From Rhizobiaceae bacterium (GTDB lineage: Bacteria > Pseudomonadota > Alphaproteobacteria > Rhizobiales > Rhizobiaceae): a DNA stretch of 64,000 nt. The stretch spans positions 124,001 through 188,000 of the forward strand of contig JAMLJA010000007.1 in NCBI GenBank assembly GCA_023953905.1. Direction: 5' to 3'. This document shows positions 1 through 7,351 of this stretch, one piece after another; position 1 is the first letter of the stretch; the number at the start of each line of letters is the position of its first letter. Under the pieces are notes generated by a model. The model saw nothing but the letters and a program-made list of their open reading frames with translations, did no database searches and was not told the origin of the DNA. The position numbers and the translations under genes are program-made.

Positions 1-200
1 CCGATGCAGATCATGCGCTGCCTTGCCGGCAGAACATAGCCGCGTCCGAGGATGTATCCCTTGTTGACGAGTTGCACGACATGCGCCGCAACGGTCGAAC
101 GGGCAAGGCCGAGCGCGGTGGCTATGTCCTGCTGCCCGGCGAACGGATTGGCGGTGATGAGGTCAAGCACAGCCCGTTCCTGCGCTCCGAGGTCGTCCAT
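1..200 (-). CDS. HTH-PfkB family carbohydrate/nucleoside kinase, N-terminal fragment
   Basis: The leftward frame starting at ATG 200-198 runs off the left edge, so only the first 66 residues are visible. They form a winged-helix segment (roughly residues 5-48, including ALGLARSTVAAHV as the recognition region), then GYILGRGYVLP and the start of a core reading RMICIG. That layout, a small HTH followed by GRGYVLP and a V/I-CIGG strand, is typical of HTH-PfkB kinases such as pseudouridine kinase-like proteins, which phosphorylate a sugar or nucleoside. The kinase active site lies outside the window, so substrate and integrity cannot be judged. It diverges from the oxygenase gene at 470. A stand-alone regulator is less likely because of the run into CIG. 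Confidence 0.72.
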   Translation of the reverse strand, partial: MDDLGAQERAVLDLITANPFAGQQDIATALGLARSTVAAHVVQLVNKGYILGRGYVLPARQRMICI

Positions 201-268
201 GGATCCCCCAAAGATGGTGCAACTGCGAACACCCGATTGTCATTTGATATGGGCAACAACAGATGCTC

Positions 269-297
269 TTGTCAACAACTGTTTGTCAGCCTATCGT
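269..297 (+). promoter_or_regulatory. Possible sigma70-type promoter for the oxygenase-ABC operon
   Basis: TTGTCA at 269-274 and TATCGT at 292-297 are separated by 17 bases, facing the gene at 470. The complement of 270-275 reads TTGACA and faces the leftward kinase gene, so back-to-back promoters may overlap here. The rest of the 201-469 gap shows no gene. Base matching only; no start-site evidence. Confidence 0.3.
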
Positions 298-469
298 GTG
301 CCACGCTGGCGTCGCAAATGGCGCCATCCAGTGAACAGCGCGATCCTCACGGTGGCAGCAAAGCGATGCAGTCAGGCATGCGTACCCAGCAGTCTCCACT
401 TCCCGCCGGTCGGGATCGGAAGGCTTTGCCTGTTCGCCATGATTTCCATCTCTTCCTTCCAGCAGCAGA

Positions 470-1450
470 GTGAGTTCCCCCATGCACGCCGCAAACGAAG
501 ACCGCGAGACCGCACAGCTCATCCCGGTGATCGATGTCGGGGCGTTCATCAGAGGGGAAGCGGGAGCGGGCGACGTGGTGGCCGCTGTCGAAAAGGCAGC
601 GCGCGATACCGGGTTCTTTCTCGTTACCGGCCACGGCGTCTCGCCGGAAGTGACGGCGCGACTGTACGGTCTGGCGCGTGGCTATTTCGATCTGCCGGAA
701 GACTACAAGCGCGCTCATGGACGTGGCACCTCGGTCACGGGCGGGGTTGCGTTTTCTCCCATCGCCGATGAGGCGCTTGCCGCTACCAAGGGAATACAGA
801 CCCCCGGAGATTACAAGGAAAGCCTGAATTTCGGCCTCCGTCTTCCCGGAGATGTATGGCCGGACAAGCCGGAAGGGCTCGAGCAGGCGTTTCTGGATTA
901 TTTCGCCGAGATGGAGACGCTTGCCAGACATTTGCGGCGGATATTCGCTTCCGCGATCGGTCTGGAGCCTGACTATTTCGAGCCGGCATTCGCGAACCAT
1001 TTGTCGGCACTCAGGGTCATCAACTATCCCGAGCAGGAGGAATCGCCGCTGCCAGGGCAGATGCGGGCCGGTGTCCACACCGACTATGGCTTCATGACCA
1101 TCCTGCGCTCGGAGGCCTCTTCTGGCGGGCTTCAGGTGCAAAGCCGCGATGGCCGCTGGATCGACGCGCCGTCCATCGATGGCGCATATGTGATCAATAT
1201 TGCCGACGCTTTCATGCGGTGGACCAATGATGAATGGGTTTCCACGCCGCACCGCGTTGCCAATCCACCACGCGAGAAAAAGGGTTCTTCGCGTCGTCAG
1301 TCGATCCCGTTTTTTGTCAATCCCGGCAAGGAAACGGTGATTTCATGCCTCGAGCCGTTCTGCGCGAACGGCAAGCAGGCGAAATACGAGCCGATCACCT
1401 ACGGCGACTACATTCAACTCAAGACCAGCCAGGCTTTCGGCAAGAAATAG
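470..1450 (+). CDS. 2-oxoglutarate/Fe(II)-dependent oxygenase, isopenicillin N synthase-like
   Basis: A 326-residue protein counted from GTG 470; an in-frame ATG at 482 is an equally possible start. The N-terminal part (IPVIDVGAF, then TGFFLVTGHGV) matches the DIOX_N region of plant-type and IPNS-type oxygenases. The jelly-roll core holds the metal triad H203-x-D205 (HTDYG) and H261 (TPHRV), and the 2-oxoglutarate-binding R276-x-S278 (RQSIPF). These enzymes couple 2-oxoglutarate decarboxylation to hydroxylation, desaturation or ring closure of a second substrate in the cytoplasm. It is the first gene ahead of a complete polyamine/opine-type ABC transporter, 59 bases before its binding-protein gene, so the substrate is probably what the transporter imports. 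The specific substrate is unknown. Confidence 0.85.
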   Translation: MSSPMHAANEDRETAQLIPVIDVGAFIRGEAGAGDVVAAVEKAARDTGFFLVTGHGVSPEVTARLYGLARGYFDLPEDYKRAHGRGTSVTGGVAFSPIADEALAATKGIQTPGDYKESLNFGLRLPGDVWPDKPEGLEQAFLDYFAEMETLARHLRRIFASAIGLEPDYFEPAFANHLSALRVINYPEQEESPLPGQMRAGVHTDYGFMTILRSEASSGGLQVQSRDGRWIDAPSIDGAYVINIADAFMRWTNDEWVSTPHRVANPPREKKGSSRRQSIPFFVNPGKETVISCLEPFCANGKQAKYEPITYGDYIQLKTSQAFGKK

Positions 1451-1509
1451 CCGCAACCTGGTTTCTGCCTGCACGACGCAATCGACAACGCAAACACAAG
1501 GGGAAAGCA

Positions 1510-2550
1510 ATGTTCAATCTCAACAGACGACAGGCTCTGGCCGGCTTGGCCGGTCTCGGCGCGACCTCCATGTTCGGCGTCCAGGGCCTGCGTGCCCAGG
1601 GCAACACGCTTATCGTTCCCACGCTCGGCGGCGTATGGGAGCAGTTCTGGCGCTCCACCATCGTTCCCGCCTTCGAAAAGGAGAGCGGCGCCACTGTGAC
1701 GCTCGATGTCGGCAACGGCCGCGTCTTCGGCGCTAATCTGCGTGCCGCCGGGATTGAGAACCCGCCATACTCGGTCGTCATGACCAACGAGGTTTTCGCA
1801 TCGAGCCTGCGCAAGGAAGGCTATTTCGAGAAGTTCGACATGTCGAAGGTCCCGAACTACGCAGACCTCTATCCCATTGCGCAGGTCGCCGACGGTTATG
1901 CCGCGACCGGCGCTCTGTCTCCGATCGGCATCGGCTACCGCACCGATCTGGTCAAAACCCCGCCGAAGTCATGGAAGGACCTTTGGGACAACCCAGAGTT
2001 CCAGGGCAAGATCGGCCTCTACAACTACGCCAACAGCGCAGGCAAGATGGAGTTGCTGCTGGCTTCGAAGCTGTTCGGCAAGGACCAATATGACGCCGAT
2101 GCGGGTTTCGAGGCACTCGCCAAGCTCGGCCGCGTCATCCAGGTGGACTTCAATCTCTCCACCGCGCTTTCGGCCGGCGAGATCATCGTGGCGCCGTTCG
2201 ACTTCGGCGAAATCACCCGTCTGCGCAAGCAGGGCCTGCCCGTGGATTGCGTGATCCCGGAGGAAGGCATGCTGATGTTCGACCAGAACCTCACCATCCT
2301 CGCCCATGGTCCGGAAAAGGAGCTCGCCTACAAGTATCTCAATTTCATCATCTCGCCCGAGATCCAGGAATTGATGATGCGCGAGTTCTATACGTCGCCG
2401 ACCAATTCGAAGGTCGTCGTTCCTGACGAGCTCGAGGCCGACATTCCGGTCTCCGGCGAAGCCATGAACAACATCCTCACCTGGGACTGGAACTTCGTGA
2501 ACGAGAAGCAGGGTGAGTTTGCCGATCGTTGGGCAAAGACCATCCAATAG
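1510..2550 (+). CDS. ABC transporter solute-binding protein, PotD/PotF-like
   Basis: 346 residues from ATG 1510, preceded by AAGGGGAAAG as ribosome-binding site. Residues 1-31 form a Tat-like signal (N-R-R-Q at 5-8, hydrophobic LAGLAGLGATSMFG, then LRAQG), suggesting export folded to the periplasm. The mature part (GNTLIVPTLGGVWEQFW, IGIGYRTD, WKDLWDNPEFQGKIGLYNYA) is typical of the spermidine/putrescine-type binding-protein family (PBP2). It captures the substrate and delivers it to the two permeases encoded at 3718 and 4584. The length is normal for the family. The gene is followed by a hairpin at 2565-2592, which may raise its mRNA level relative to the membrane genes. Ligand unknown; polyamine, opine or amino-acid derivatives are all possible. 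Confidence 0.88.
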   Translation: MFNLNRRQALAGLAGLGATSMFGVQGLRAQGNTLIVPTLGGVWEQFWRSTIVPAFEKESGATVTLDVGNGRVFGANLRAAGIENPPYSVVMTNEVFASSLRKEGYFEKFDMSKVPNYADLYPIAQVADGYAATGALSPIGIGYRTDLVKTPPKSWKDLWDNPEFQGKIGLYNYANSAGKMELLLASKLFGKDQYDADAGFEALAKLGRVIQVDFNLSTALSAGEIIVAPFDFGEITRLRKQGLPVDCVIPEEGMLMFDQNLTILAHGPEKELAYKYLNFIISPEIQELMMREFYTSPTNSKVVVPDELEADIPVSGEAMNNILTWDWNFVNEKQGEFADRWAKTIQ

Positions 2551-2564
2551 GCCAATCCACATCG

Positions 2565-2595
2565 CGGCGCGCCCCGGCCACGGGACGCGCCGTTT
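2565..2595 (+). terminator. Hairpin between binding-protein and ATPase genes (attenuator/stabiliser)
   Basis: CGGCGCG (2565-2571) plus CCCG (2573-2576) pair with CGGG (2581-2584) plus CGCGCCG (2586-2592) around loop GCCA, with one C/A mismatch, followed by TTT. It sits in the 112-base gap between the solute-binding-protein and ATPase genes, so it may act as a partial terminator or 3' stabiliser. Confidence 0.5.
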
Positions 2596-2662
2596 CCATC
2601 TGGGCTGAGACAACGAGCCGGAACGGCCGCGTGCGCCTGGCGCCAAGCAGGGGACAAATTTC

Positions 2663-3721
2663 ATGACCGAAGTGAGCATTGAACGGCTGACGAAGGTGTT
2701 CGGCTCCTCACGGGCGGTCGACGGAATTTCGCTGCGGATTGCCGACGGCGAGTTCATCTCGCTGCTGGGACCATCGGGATGCGGCAAGACCACCACGCTC
2801 AAGATGATTGCCGGATTCGAGCCGGTCAGCGACGGCGCCATTCGTTTCGACGGTTCCGATGTGGTCAATGTGCCCGCCGAGAAGCGCGACATCGGTATGG
2901 TATTCCAGAACTATGCGCTGTTCCCGCATATGACCGTCGCCCAGAACCTCGCATTCGGTCTCGAAATGCGCAAAGTCGCCAAGCCCGAGATGGAGGAGCG
3001 CATCGCCCGCGTGCTCGACATGGTTCAGCTCGGCGGCTATGCGGAGCGCTATCCAAACCAGCTTTCGGGTGGTCAGCAGCAGCGCGTGGCGCTGGCACGC
3101 GCTTTGGTCATCGAGCCGAGAATTCTGCTTCTCGACGAACCGCTCGCCAATCTCGACGCCAAGCTCCGCGAAGAGATGCGCGTCTTCATTCGCGATCTGC
3201 AGCGCCGGGTCGGCATCACGACAGTTTATGTCACGCACGATCAGGCCGAAGCGATGACCATGTCGGATCGCGTGGTGGTCATGTTCGGTGGGCGCATTGC
3301 CCAGATGGGCGCGCCGGCAGACATCTACGAGAAGCCCGAGACGCTCGAAGTGGCGGAGTTCGTCGGGCAGGTCAATCTGATCAAGGGGCGGGTCACCTCC
3401 GTTGACGCGGGCGAGGCGCAGATTTCCACCGTGTTTGGAACGGTCGCCGTGCCCGACCGCGGCATTGCCCGGCCAAACATGACGGCGACACTTGCCTTGC
3501 GGCCCGAGGCGCTGGATCTGGCTGCTGCCGGCGAACCCGGTGCGGCCGGACGCATCACTGCGCGCTATTATTCGGGCAGCCTCGTAGACTTTCGTGTGGC
3601 GCTTTCCTCAGGTGAGGAACTGCATGTCCAGACCTTCCCCAATGCGCGCTACTCCGAGGGCGACGACGTGACCGTGCGCGCGCCACTCGACGCGTTCTGG
3701 CTGATCGGTGCCGCGCAATGA
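2663..3721 (+). CDS. ABC transporter ATP-binding protein, PotA-like
   Basis: 352 residues from ATG 2663. Visible in order: Walker A GPSGCGKTTT, Q-loop VFQNYALFPHMTV, signature LSGGQQQRVALARAL, Walker B ILLLDEPLANLDA and H-loop YVTHDQ. About 110 residues follow that fit a C-terminal TOBE-type regulatory domain (GQVNLIKGRVTSV, LALRPEALDL). This is the ATPase of the importer whose permeases follow directly; its stop overlaps the next start as ATGA at 3718-3721. The CUT1/polyamine-class layout matches PotA rather than Liv- or Dpp-type ATPases. All nucleotide-binding motifs appear intact. Confidence 0.92.
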   Translation: MTEVSIERLTKVFGSSRAVDGISLRIADGEFISLLGPSGCGKTTTLKMIAGFEPVSDGAIRFDGSDVVNVPAEKRDIGMVFQNYALFPHMTVAQNLAFGLEMRKVAKPEMEERIARVLDMVQLGGYAERYPNQLSGGQQQRVALARALVIEPRILLLDEPLANLDAKLREEMRVFIRDLQRRVGITTVYVTHDQAEAMTMSDRVVVMFGGRIAQMGAPADIYEKPETLEVAEFVGQVNLIKGRVTSVDAGEAQISTVFGTVAVPDRGIARPNMTATLALRPEALDLAAAGEPGAAGRITARYYSGSLVDFRVALSSGEELHVQTFPNARYSEGDDVTVRAPLDAFWLIGAAQ

Positions 3722-4587
3722 GCGCGAAACGTGGCGCAGGAATTGCGCGCCCGTGGCTGCTGATGGTGCCGGCAGTGGCCCTACTGCTGATCTTCCTGGT
3801 GATCCCTTACATCAACATCGTGTTGATGAGCTTTCGCACGCCGGGCACCGGCACGCCCTATGGCGTCGGCTTCACGATCGACAATTACCTGCGCTTCTTC
3901 TCCGATTCCTTCTACCTTTTTCAGGTCTTCAACACGCTCTGGATCGGCGCGCTGACGACGGCGCTGTGCCTCATCATCGGCTTTCCCGTCGCCTGGCAGC
4001 TGGCGCGGGGCGACATGCGCTTTCGCGGCCTCGCCTACGGCCTCGTGCTGTCGCCGCTGCTGGTCGGCATCGTCATCCGGTCCTATGGCTGGACGATCCT
4101 TCTGGGCAATGCGGGCCTCATCAACCGCACCCTGCAGGCGCTGGGCATCATCGATAGCCCGCTGCCGCTGATGTACAACGCGCTCGGCATCACCATCGCG
4201 CTCGTTCACGTCTTCCTGCCCTTCATGATCCTGCCGATCATGGCCGCGATACAGGGCGTCGATCCGTCTCTGGAATCGGCGGCGCGTTCGCTCGGCGCTT
4301 CGCGCTTCACGGCATTCCGGCGCATCATACTGCCGCTTTCCATGCCGGGTATCCAGGCCGGCTGCATTCTCGTTTTCGTGCTGTCGCTCTCGGCCTATGT
4401 CACGCCTTCGCTGATCGGCGGCCTGCGCGTCAAGACGATGGCAGTGACCGTCGTGGATGCGCTGATCGACACGTTCCAATGGCCGTGGGGATCGGCACTT
4501 GCCCTCATGCTGTCCGTCACGGGAGCGGTCTGCGTCCTCATCTTTGCCCGCCTGACACGCATGAAATGGAAGGTCGCGAGATCATGA
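3718..4587 (+). CDS. ABC transporter permease, PotB-like
   Basis: 289 residues, starting in the ATGA overlap with the ATPase gene. About six hydrophobic segments can be seen (for example LLMVPAVALLLIFLVIPYI near the N terminus). The cytoplasmic EAA coupling loop is ESAARSLGASRFTAFRRIILPLSMPGI, around residues 184-210. This is the first of two inner-membrane channel subunits of the PotDABC-like system, and it overlaps the second permease gene by four bases at 4584-4587. The N-terminal basic stretch MSAKRGAGIARP fits a cytoplasmic start. Confidence 0.9.
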   Translation: MSAKRGAGIARPWLLMVPAVALLLIFLVIPYINIVLMSFRTPGTGTPYGVGFTIDNYLRFFSDSFYLFQVFNTLWIGALTTALCLIIGFPVAWQLARGDMRFRGLAYGLVLSPLLVGIVIRSYGWTILLGNAGLINRTLQALGIIDSPLPLMYNALGITIALVHVFLPFMILPIMAAIQGVDPSLESAARSLGASRFTAFRRIILPLSMPGIQAGCILVFVLSLSAYVTPSLIGGLRVKTMAVTVVDALIDTFQWPWGSALALMLSVTGAVCVLIFARLTRMKWKVARS

Positions 4588-5366
4588 AGCGCCCGGTCCT
4601 CACGATCTATTGCCTGCTCGTCTACGCATTTCTGCTGGCGCCCATCCTCGTGGTGGTCGGCGCCTCCTTCAATGCGGGCAATTTCCTGACCTTCCCGCCG
4701 CAGGGCCTCTCGCTGCGCTGGTACGTCACCTTCTTCAACAATGAAGTGTTCATGCGCGCCATCCGGACCTCGCTCTGGTTGGCTGCGGTGTCCACCGTCA
4801 TCTCCACGATTATCGGCACGATGGCCGCCATCTACTACGTGCAGCACGCGGGCAAGCGCAAAGAGCTGATCCGCATCGCCATGCTGTCGCCGCTGCTGTT
4901 GCCGGAGGTGCTGACGGCGATTTCGCTTCTGTTCTTTGTCTATACGATAGGCATCGGCACGCGCACCATCATCGGCCTCGTTGTCGGCCACGTGCTGATC
5001 ACGCTGCCATTCGTCTTCATCAACGTCTCGGCGTCTCTGGAGAGCTTTGACTCGTCATGGGATATGGCGGCGCGTAGCCTGGGCGCAGGACGCTGGACGC
5101 GGTTTCGCCGCATCATGCTGCCCCTGATCAAGCCGGGTGTGATCGGCGGCGCACTCTTCGCCTTCATCATCTCGTTCGACGTGTTCACCATCTCCTTCAT
5201 GCTGAAGGGTATTGGCATGTCGACGCTGCCCATTCAGCTGTTCGATTATCTGCGCACCAACTTCACGCCGGAGGCCGCCGCCGTCTCGACCTTGTCGATC
5301 GTGCTGACGCTCGGTGTGGTCATCGTATCGGAAAAGGTGCTCGGCCTGCGCATCCACCGTTTCTGA
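4584..5366 (+). CDS. ABC transporter permease, PotC-like
   Basis: 260 residues from ATG 4584, four-base overlap with the preceding permease. Multiple membrane segments are visible (LTIYCLLVYAFLLAPILVVVGASF at the start). The EAA-type loop is DMAARSLGAGRWTRFRRIMLPLIKPGV around residues 157-183. It pairs with the 3718 permease to form the transport channel. The frame stays open upstream to 4479, but that part lies inside the previous gene; the ATGA overlap and the usual PotC length decide the start. It is the last gene of the operon, with a strong hairpin following at 5384-5410. Confidence 0.9.
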   Translation: MKRPVLTIYCLLVYAFLLAPILVVVGASFNAGNFLTFPPQGLSLRWYVTFFNNEVFMRAIRTSLWLAAVSTVISTIIGTMAAIYYVQHAGKRKELIRIAMLSPLLLPEVLTAISLLFFVYTIGIGTRTIIGLVVGHVLITLPFVFINVSASLESFDSSWDMAARSLGAGRWTRFRRIMLPLIKPGVIGGALFAFIISFDVFTISFMLKGIGMSTLPIQLFDYLRTNFTPEAAAVSTLSIVLTLGVVIVSEKVLGLRIHRF

Positions 5367-5380
5367 CGGAGCCGCATGAA

Positions 5381-5414
5381 AGAGGGGCGCGTGGTCTGGC
5401 CACACGCCCCTTCT
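5381..5414. terminator. Bidirectional terminator between convergent potC-like and acuI-like genes
   Basis: GGGGCG (5384-5389) and GTGG (5391-5394) pair with CCAC (5400-5403) and CGCCCC (5405-5410) around TCTGG with one internal mismatch. TTCTT follows on the plus strand and AGA precedes the stem on the other side. It lies in the 78-base gap between convergent genes. Confidence 0.7.
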
Positions 5415-5422
5415 TAACATTA

Positions 5423-5438
5423 GGCCCGAAATCGGGCC
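5423..5438 (-). terminator. Second hairpin downstream of the acuI-like gene
   Basis: GGCCCGA (5423-5429) pairs perfectly with TCGGGCC (5432-5438) across AA. Seen from the leftward gene ending at 5445, it is the first hairpin after the stop; no T-run follows on that strand, so function as a terminator is only possible. Confidence 0.4.
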
Positions 5439-5444
5439 CCGGAT

Positions 5445-6440
5445 TCAGGCATTCACGTCGATCACAACGCGTCCGCGGATATTGCCCGCCACGATGTCCT
5501 GCGCGAGCGCCGGCAGGGACGACATCGGCTCGACCCGTGCGATGGAACTGATGTGCTTGGCGTCCAGATGCTGTGCCAGCGTCTTCCATGCGCGTTCGCG
5601 CTTGGCCAGCGGCGCCATTACGGAATCGACCCCGATCAGTGTGACACCGCGCAGGATGTGTGGCGCGACGCTGGCGGGCAAATCCATGCCGCCGGCCAGT
5701 CCGCACGCTGCCACCGCGCCGCCATAGACGGTCTGTGCAAGCACATTGGCAAGCGTCGTTGAGCCCACAGAGTCTACGGCACCCGCCCAACGTTCCTTCT
5801 GCAAAGGTCCGCCCTTTTCTGCGAGGCTCGCGCGATCCACGAAGTTGCTGGCGCCAAGCCCGGAGAGGTAGTCATGCGTGTCGGGGCGTCCGGTCGAGGC
5901 GGTCACGGTATACCCCTTCGAGGCCAGCAGGCTGATGGCCGTCGAGCCAACGCCGCCCGCCGCGCCCGTCACCAGCACCTCCTTGCCGCCCGGCGTGATC
6001 GAACCCCAGTCCTCAAGCGCGTCGACGCAAAGCGCCGCCGTGTAGCCGGCGGTTCCGATCGCCATTGCGTCCTGCAGCGAGAAGGCATCCGGCAGCCGCA
6101 CCAGCCATTCCGGCTTCACGCGCTGAAACTTCGTGTATCCGCCCCATTCGGTTTCGGACATGCCCCAGCCATTGACGACCACCTTGTCGCCAGGCTTCCA
6201 GTCCGGCGAACGCGACTCGACCACCGTTCCGGCGATATCGATGCCTGCCACCATGGGCAGGCGGCGGGCGATGCGGCCCTTGCCCGCTACGGCCAGTCCG
6301 TCCTTATAGTTGAGGGTCGAATAGGCGACCTCCACCAGAACATCGTAGTCGGGCAGTTCGGCAAGTGTCAGCTTGCGGAATTCCGCTTTTGGTTTGCCAT
6401 CCTGGTCGACAATCATCATTGCATTGAAAGCTTCGCTCAC
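5445..6440 (-). CDS. acuI: Quinone-oxidoreductase-type MDR reductase, acrylyl-CoA reductase-like
   Basis: 331 residues from GTG 6440, chosen because AAGGAG lies eight bases upstream; the frame extends further but without such a site. The sequence follows the YhdH/AcuI branch of the medium-chain dehydrogenase family. It has a GroES-like N-terminal half (STLNYKDGLAVAGKGRIARRLPM, then GIDIAGTVVES), a nucleotide-binding motif VTGAAGGVGSTAISLL, and the C-terminal region SVMAPLAKRERAW. Known AcuI enzymes reduce acryloyl-CoA to propionyl-CoA with NADPH, removing a toxic electrophile. No zinc-ligand pattern is evident, as expected for this branch. It sits 31 bases after a GntR regulator gene and is probably co-transcribed with it. 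The acryloyl-CoA substrate is inferred from family only. Confidence 0.82.
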   Translation of the reverse strand: MSEAFNAMMIVDQDGKPKAEFRKLTLAELPDYDVLVEVAYSTLNYKDGLAVAGKGRIARRLPMVAGIDIAGTVVESRSPDWKPGDKVVVNGWGMSETEWGGYTKFQRVKPEWLVRLPDAFSLQDAMAIGTAGYTAALCVDALEDWGSITPGGKEVLVTGAAGGVGSTAISLLASKGYTVTASTGRPDTHDYLSGLGASNFVDRASLAEKGGPLQKERWAGAVDSVGSTTLANVLAQTVYGGAVAACGLAGGMDLPASVAPHILRGVTLIGVDSVMAPLAKRERAWKTLAQHLDAKHISSIARVEPMSSLPALAQDIVAGNIRGRVVIDVNA

Positions 6441-6471
6441 CGCACGTCTCCTTGCCGTTCTCGTGATTGTT

Positions 6472-7230
6472 TCAGGCCGCGGGTCCGCCCGCGGCATTCT
6501 TCTTGGCGCGCCGTTCCAGTGCCTGCACGAGCACCTCGCGCATGCCGGTCAGGTGGTCGCGCAACTGCACGACTGCGAGATCGGCGTCCCGCTCGCGAAT
6601 GGCGGCGAGGATCGTCTCATGCGAGTCGGCGGCGCCCTGCCGCTCGAACAGGCCGAATGTCAGCATGTTGGTGATGGGAATGAAACTCTCGATCACCGTG
6701 TACATCATCAGCCGGAGAGGGGCGTTCTGCGTCGCGTCGACCAGCGCCCGGTGAAAGCGCACATCGGAAGCGCAAAAATCCTCGCCCGTGAGCGAGCGGC
6801 TGCGCTGAAGCTCGATTTCGGCCGCCATTGCCGCAATGTCTTCGTCGGTCCGGTTCCGTGCGGCAAGCTGAGCGCACACGCTCTCGGTCTCCAGTCGCGC
6901 CGTCACCAGTTCGTCCACGTCGAATGCTCCCACGCCGACCAGAAGGGTGGCTGCCCCCGTGATCATCTTGGAGAGACCTTCAGGGTCCGGCTTGGAGACG
7001 AAATTGCCGCCTGTCGGCCCACGGCGCGAGCGGATAAGGCTCTGCGCGGCCAATCTTTTCAGCGCCTCCCTGACGGTCGGGCGGGAGACACCGAAGCGCT
7101 TTGCGAGGTCTTCCTCATTTGGAAGGCGCTCGTCGATCTTGAGACGGCCGTCGAGAATGGCGCTGCGGATTTCGTCAGCAACCTGCTTGGCCAGACCGGT
7201 GCGTACCACATCGTCATAGTTCAGCGACAT
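6472..7230 (-). CDS. GntR-family transcriptional regulator, FadR subfamily (FCD domain)
   Basis: 252 residues from ATG 7230, with AGGAAAGAG upstream. The N-terminal winged helix spans about residues 12-80 (VADEIRSAILDGRLK, LPNEEDLAKRFGVSRPTVREALKRLAAQSLI, RRGPTGGNFV). An all-helical FCD effector domain follows, with DVRFHRALVDATQNAPL and a late HETILAAI segment that would supply metal- or ligand-binding histidines. FadR-type regulators usually repress neighbouring catabolic genes until an organic-acid ligand binds. It is divergent from the oxidase operon starting at 7352 and upstream of the acuI-like gene, so both are plausible targets. Confidence 0.9.
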   Translation of the reverse strand: MSLNYDDVVRTGLAKQVADEIRSAILDGRLKIDERLPNEEDLAKRFGVSRPTVREALKRLAAQSLIRSRRGPTGGNFVSKPDPEGLSKMITGAATLLVGVGAFDVDELVTARLETESVCAQLAARNRTDEDIAAMAAEIELQRSRSLTGEDFCASDVRFHRALVDATQNAPLRLMMYTVIESFIPITNMLTFGLFERQGAADSHETILAAIRERDADLAVVQLRDHLTGMREVLVQALERRAKKNAAGGPAA

Positions 7231-7291
7231 GTCTCTTTCCTCGCAGCGTCGGGGCGACTTGTCCAGCGCAGGAACGCAAAAACATATAGGT

Positions 7292-7319
7292 TTGACAAAT
7301 AGCACAATTAGGATAGCCT
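7292..7319 (+). promoter_or_regulatory. Possible promoter for the flavin-oxidase/IOR operon
   Basis: TTGACA at 7292-7297 and TAGCCT at 7314-7319 with 16 bases between, about 30 bases before the oxidase start, in the AT-rich centre of the divergent gap shared with the GntR gene. Confidence 0.35.
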
Positions 7320-7351
7320 CGATAGATTGCTTCACCCAAGGAAAAGGTCGG

